Below, piece by piece: positions 5,831 to 8,229 of a stretch of 8,229 nucleotides of DNA. Source of the stretch: Terriglobia bacterium (lineage in GTDB: Bacteria > Acidobacteriota > Terriglobia > UBA7540); the NCBI GenBank assembly GCA_030040515.1, contig JASHTO010000046.1:1-8229 (forward strand), in the 5' to 3' direction. The translations under genes and the position numbers were made by a program. The notes beneath the pieces were generated by a model that saw nothing but the letters and a program-made list of their open reading frames with translations, made no database searches and had not been told where the DNA came from. Position 1 is the stretch's first letter. Every line of letters begins with the position of its first letter.

Positions 5831-6139
5831 AGGACTGTGTCGCGTCCTAAGAATCGCGTTTGAGCGATTGAATAGGTCTGTGGGCGGTTGGAGGCGTCAA
5901 TCGGCACGCCCCGGGAACTACTCAACCGGTGCGGCAGGCCGGTTGGGCGGGGGTTTCCGCGGCGCTGGAAGGATCACGGTAGTTTCCGACACGCTGCTGT
6001 CGATACTCCCGCCCGCTTTTGCATGCGTGTAAAGGTATTCTTGCTCCCCGCAAAGCCGGCGACTCGGCCTGGGGCCCAACGCAGGTGGTAAAAACCGTCG
6101 CTGTGCTGTCCCACCCCCGTAACCAGAGGGAAGGCAACA
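5831..6139 (+). other. Gene-free region rich in GC hairpins
   Basis: No frame here has coding character. It holds a chain of plus-strand hairpins: 5893-5897/5906-5910, 5923-5929/5939-5945 (perfect 7 bp), a nested arm 5945-6014 (7-bp GGGCGGG/CCCGCCC outer stem, GCGGCG/CGCTGC and GGAA/TTCC inside), then CTTTT. A second folded block occupies 6046-6074 (CCCC/GGGG enclosing GCCG/CGGC) with a long-range GCGAC/GTCGC pairing (6059-6063 with 6097-6101). The region probably contains the promoter and structured leader of the Cys-rich gene at 6140, and perhaps a separate small RNA ending near 6020. I cannot place its promoter. Confidence 0.5.
6040..6136 (+). promoter_or_regulatory. Structured 5' leader, riboswitch class uncertain
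   Basis: This leader sits directly before the AGGGAAGG ribosome site of the Cys-rich gene. CGCAAAGCC at 6049-6057 is identical to the conserved J2/3-P3 segment of c-di-GMP-I (GEMM) riboswitches, and small secreted proteins are common GEMM targets. I could not find the GEMM P2 hairpin upstream or the usual GGGTTACC-type 3' receptor, so it may be a divergent variant, a different structured leader or a coincidence. Confidence 0.28.
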
Positions 6140-6429
6140 ATGAAACAACACATCCGCCAAATGAGGTTCTTTGTCCTTCTTGGGGGTTTGTCGGTTCTCG
6201 CCATCGGTGGCACGTGCCCAGTCTGAACGCACAGTCCTGTGGCGACTGTATTCAGACGTACAGTGATTTCGGTTGCGCAAATGTCGACTGCTCATCCTGC
6301 GGCGGTTGCGACACCACTCGTGAATATAGGCTGTCTAACAATTTATTGGGCTCTTATGGTGCTAATTTCTTCAATTGTCCTGGCGGAGCGGGGTTTACAG
6401 GATGTACTCAATCTGCCATGGTGAATTGA
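6140..6429 (+). pseudogene. Secreted Cys-rich small protein, frameshifted after signal peptide
   Basis: From ATG 6140, with purine-rich AGGGAAGG 6 nt upstream, the frame gives a clear signal peptide (MKQHIRQMRFFVLLGGLSVL and then AIGG) but stops at TGA 6224-6226 after 28 residues. Another frame continues from about 6220: SLNAQS, where signal cleavage would be expected, then a mature part of about 63 residues with eight Cys (CGDC, GC, DC, CGGC pattern, NC, GC) ending at TGA 6427-6429. One missing base near the CCC at 6217-6219 would join the two into a single protein of about 96 aa. The family is not recognised; it resembles small secreted Cys-rich proteins, probably disulfide-bonded. The break may be a true mutation or a sequencing deletion in a C-run. 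Its last 35 nt overlap the GTPase gene on the other strand. Confidence 0.62.
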
Positions 6430-8215
6430 GGCGCTTATCTCCAACCAACTGGCTGAGCGCCCGGTGATATGCTACCTCTTCATCTTTGCTTTGCAGATGC
6501 CGGCGCAAGGCGTCGTGCTTCAAAGCGTACCTCTCCATATTTTCTGCTAGACGCTCAAACAACGCCGATTCAAACGCAATCAAACGTTTCGCGAGCGATA
6601 GATTACTGACCTTCTCTAACAGCAAACTCAAATGAGGAAGGCACAAGACGGGGAGCGCGCCACCCAAGGCCTCATGCTGGGTGGCGAAATCGTCCAGGAT
6701 TTTTTGAATTGCTCTTTCTTGGGTTACTTGTTGCTCGCGACACGCGCGACACTTCTTGGCATTCGTAACGAGATTCTTCGTGTGAAGGCCATCAACCTGT
6801 AAAGATTCGCTTTCAGTGAGCGCGCTCAGCTTACGGCTGAGCGTCATCAAGACTTTGAAGTAGGACCCGGAGATCCCCTGGGGTGATGCGATTCCCGAAT
6901 ACTGCCAGGTATGAAGTGAACATAGCCCTCCATTTTCTGCCAATTGCGATCTCGTTTCTGCGTTTACGAGGATCTCAAATTGAAATTTCGCCATAAACTT
7001 AAACATGACGTCGGCGGTGTAAGAGCACACAATGCAGGGTTGGCGCGTCGCTTCCATCAATTCGGCGTCAGGTATTCCTTGGTGGGGCCTCGGGGGAAGA
7101 GCGTTTTTTTGCTCTTTTATCAGAGATTTTTCAACCAAGCTTTTCCGGAACTCCCACAAACTGTCGAGAAGTTCCGAAAATGAGGCGTGGGTCGCGTCCT
7201 GCGTTGTCTTTCGTTCCTTCGTCAGAGATAAGTTGTTTTCGCTGGGAGGATTTGGAGAACTGGAATTCGTTTGAAGCTCTCCCCCAAGCGACATTGCGAG
7301 TTTGCAAGTCCGCAATAAAAACTCGAGAGTCTTATCACTCGTCAAGAATTCAGTGAGACTTTCTTCAAGTTCCGGCAGCCCCGCCTGCTCCAGTTGCTCT
7401 GCAGATCCAGTAAGCTTTGCCCGCAATCCAAGCAAAGCAGAGACTGGAAAGAGCCGTGGCTCTGATAAAGAAAGCACGGCCTTCAGCTTGTTCCGTAAGA
7501 ATGCAAGCACTTGCTCACGCTGGGAGGGCGACACAAGGTCCGATTTATTGACCACAAAGAAAATCTTCCCCACATGCTCCCGGACTTTGAGGAGGAATTC
7601 GAGCTCCTCACGGCCGAGAGGGGAATCGAAACTGGTTACAAAGATGACCGCGTCCGCACTCGGCAAGAACGCTTCGGTGGTCATGGTATTTGCCGTGATG
7701 ACCGACCCCACGCCTGGCGTATCAACAAAATACAGTCCACGCCGGAGGAAATCCGACGGAAGTTGGACCTCGGCTGCGGCAATCTCCTTCTCGTTGCCCG
7801 GGTTTCCGGACTCCGTAACATACTCGGGCAGTTCGTCGATGCGGGCCTCGGTTCTTAATTGACTGCCGGCGTACTGGATTATGACTCGCTCAGGATTTCC
7901 ATATGCGACTTTAGTAATGACGGAAGTCAGCGGAACCAGACCCACGGGGAGGCGATCCATTCCCAGGATTGCGTTCATCAACGAGCTTTTTCCCCGGCTG
8001 AACTGTCCAACCACCGCGAGAGTAAAGCGATCATCTGCAAGTCTTGCGAGTAGTTCCTGGCATTTTCGATATCCTTCGGAATTGCGCTGACTGTTGATCA
8101 ACGCCAGCATCTGTCGAAGTATCGACGCCAACTCAAGCTTCAAGCGCTCGTAATCATGTAAACGGTCCACGGCCGCCGTAGGCAACGGCTGTAATGTAAC
8201 CTCGCTGTTATCCAT
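6395..8215 (-). CDS. Dynamin-like GTPase with C-terminal DUF6062-like zinc region
   Basis: This 606-aa soluble protein begins with a helical stretch (15-60) and a dynamin-type G domain: G1 GQFSRGKSS (70-78), G2 Thr97 in PLTSV, G3 DTPGVG (165-170), G4 NKSD (223-226) and SA (259-260). A low-complexity Ser/Pro/Asn linker (310-345) follows, then about 190 residues with a duplicated metal-site pattern: CIVC (394-397) with CSLH (432-435), and CRAC (489-492) with CLPH (525-528). This resembles DUF6062, and two zinc sites are inferred. The usual bacterial dynamin paddle and TM anchor are not evident, so membrane remodelling is not assured. ATG 8215 follows GGTG and lies 14 nt from the window edge; any operon partner upstream is out of view. 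Its stop overlaps the convergent Cys-rich gene. It is not part of the riboswitch operon. Confidence 0.88.
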   Translation of the reverse strand: MDNSEVTLQPLPTAAVDRLHDYERLKLELASILRQMLALINSQRNSEGYRKCQELLARLADDRFTLAVVGQFSRGKSSLMNAILGMDRLPVGLVPLTSVITKVAYGNPERVIIQYAGSQLRTEARIDELPEYVTESGNPGNEKEIAAAEVQLPSDFLRRGLYFVDTPGVGSVITANTMTTEAFLPSADAVIFVTSFDSPLGREELEFLLKVREHVGKIFFVVNKSDLVSPSQREQVLAFLRNKLKAVLSLSEPRLFPVSALLGLRAKLTGSAEQLEQAGLPELEESLTEFLTSDKTLEFLLRTCKLAMSLGGELQTNSSSPNPPSENNLSLTKERKTTQDATHASFSELLDSLWEFRKSLVEKSLIKEQKNALPPRPHQGIPDAELMEATRQPCIVCSYTADVMFKFMAKFQFEILVNAETRSQLAENGGLCSLHTWQYSGIASPQGISGSYFKVLMTLSRKLSALTESESLQVDGLHTKNLVTNAKKCRACREQQVTQERAIQKILDDFATQHEALGGALPVLCLPHLSLLLEKVSNLSLAKRLIAFESALFERLAENMERYALKHDALRRHLQSKDEEVAYHRALSQLVGDKRLNSPWQIEYIL

Positions 8216-8229
8216 TTTTCACCATCGAG

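Noticed and set aside
6019..6139. Upstream extension of the Cys-rich frame from an ATG at 6019.
   Set aside because: It would read through the structured leader, lacks a ribosome site and has no signal peptide; the frameshifted start at 6140 explains the gene better.
7302..7862. 186-aa plus-strand frame opposite the GTPase.
   Set aside because: It mirrors the strongly supported G-domain coding strand and has no independent motif or ribosome site.
1..8229. CRISPR arrays, tRNA or rRNA genes, transposases, origins.
   Set aside because: No regularly spaced repeats, cloverleaf, rRNA-like stretch, transposase motif or iteron set was seen on either strand.

Overview
This window looks like a mid-GC bacterial chromosome segment. 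Genes use Shine-Dalgarno-type ribosome sites, and start/stop overlaps are frequent (TAATG, GTGA, TAA-TC-ATG). No gene fixes the taxon. The 'tgtagcggcg' palindromic repeat and the small Cys-rich secreted protein would fit Verrucomicrobiota or Acidobacteriota, but that is only an impression.

The main content is on the minus strand, read from right to left. A sigma70-type promoter (about 5802-5830) is followed almost at once by a fluoride (crcB-motif) riboswitch aptamer (about 5738-5790). An intrinsic terminator (5706-5743) reuses the 3' strand of the aptamer's P1 helix, the layout of a transcriptional ON switch. Downstream on the same strand lie eight closely packed reading frames: a 46-aa peptide whose ribosome site is in a hairpin (5668-5528), a 152-aa helical protein (5496-5038), a 325-aa protein with two possible PH-like modules (5035-4058), a HEAT-like repeat protein (4080-3118), a 12-TM MFS transporter (3121-1868), a P-loop STAND/AAA-like ATPase (1774-914), the fluoride channel CrcB/FluC (846-463) and its usual partner DUF190 (463-128). 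I see no terminator between them. The simplest reading is one fluoride-induced operon of about 5.7 kb, in which the known export pair comes last and is preceded by four proteins of unknown role, an MFS transporter and an ATPase. This is the candidate undescribed system.

The operon ends in a 129-bp palindromic element (7-135) with 30-bp inverted ends. The element supplies the DUF190 stop codon and probably shapes the 3' end of the transcript.

To the right of the riboswitch promoter, 5831-6139 has no convincing gene but is rich in GC hairpins on the plus strand. It looks like a structured leader for a small secreted Cys-rich protein (6140-6429), which is broken by a one-base frameshift just after the signal peptide. 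Converging on that gene and overlapping its 3' end by 35 nt is a 606-aa minus-strand protein (8215-6395). It joins a dynamin-type GTPase domain to a C-terminal region with a duplicated CxxC...CxxH pattern resembling DUF6062.
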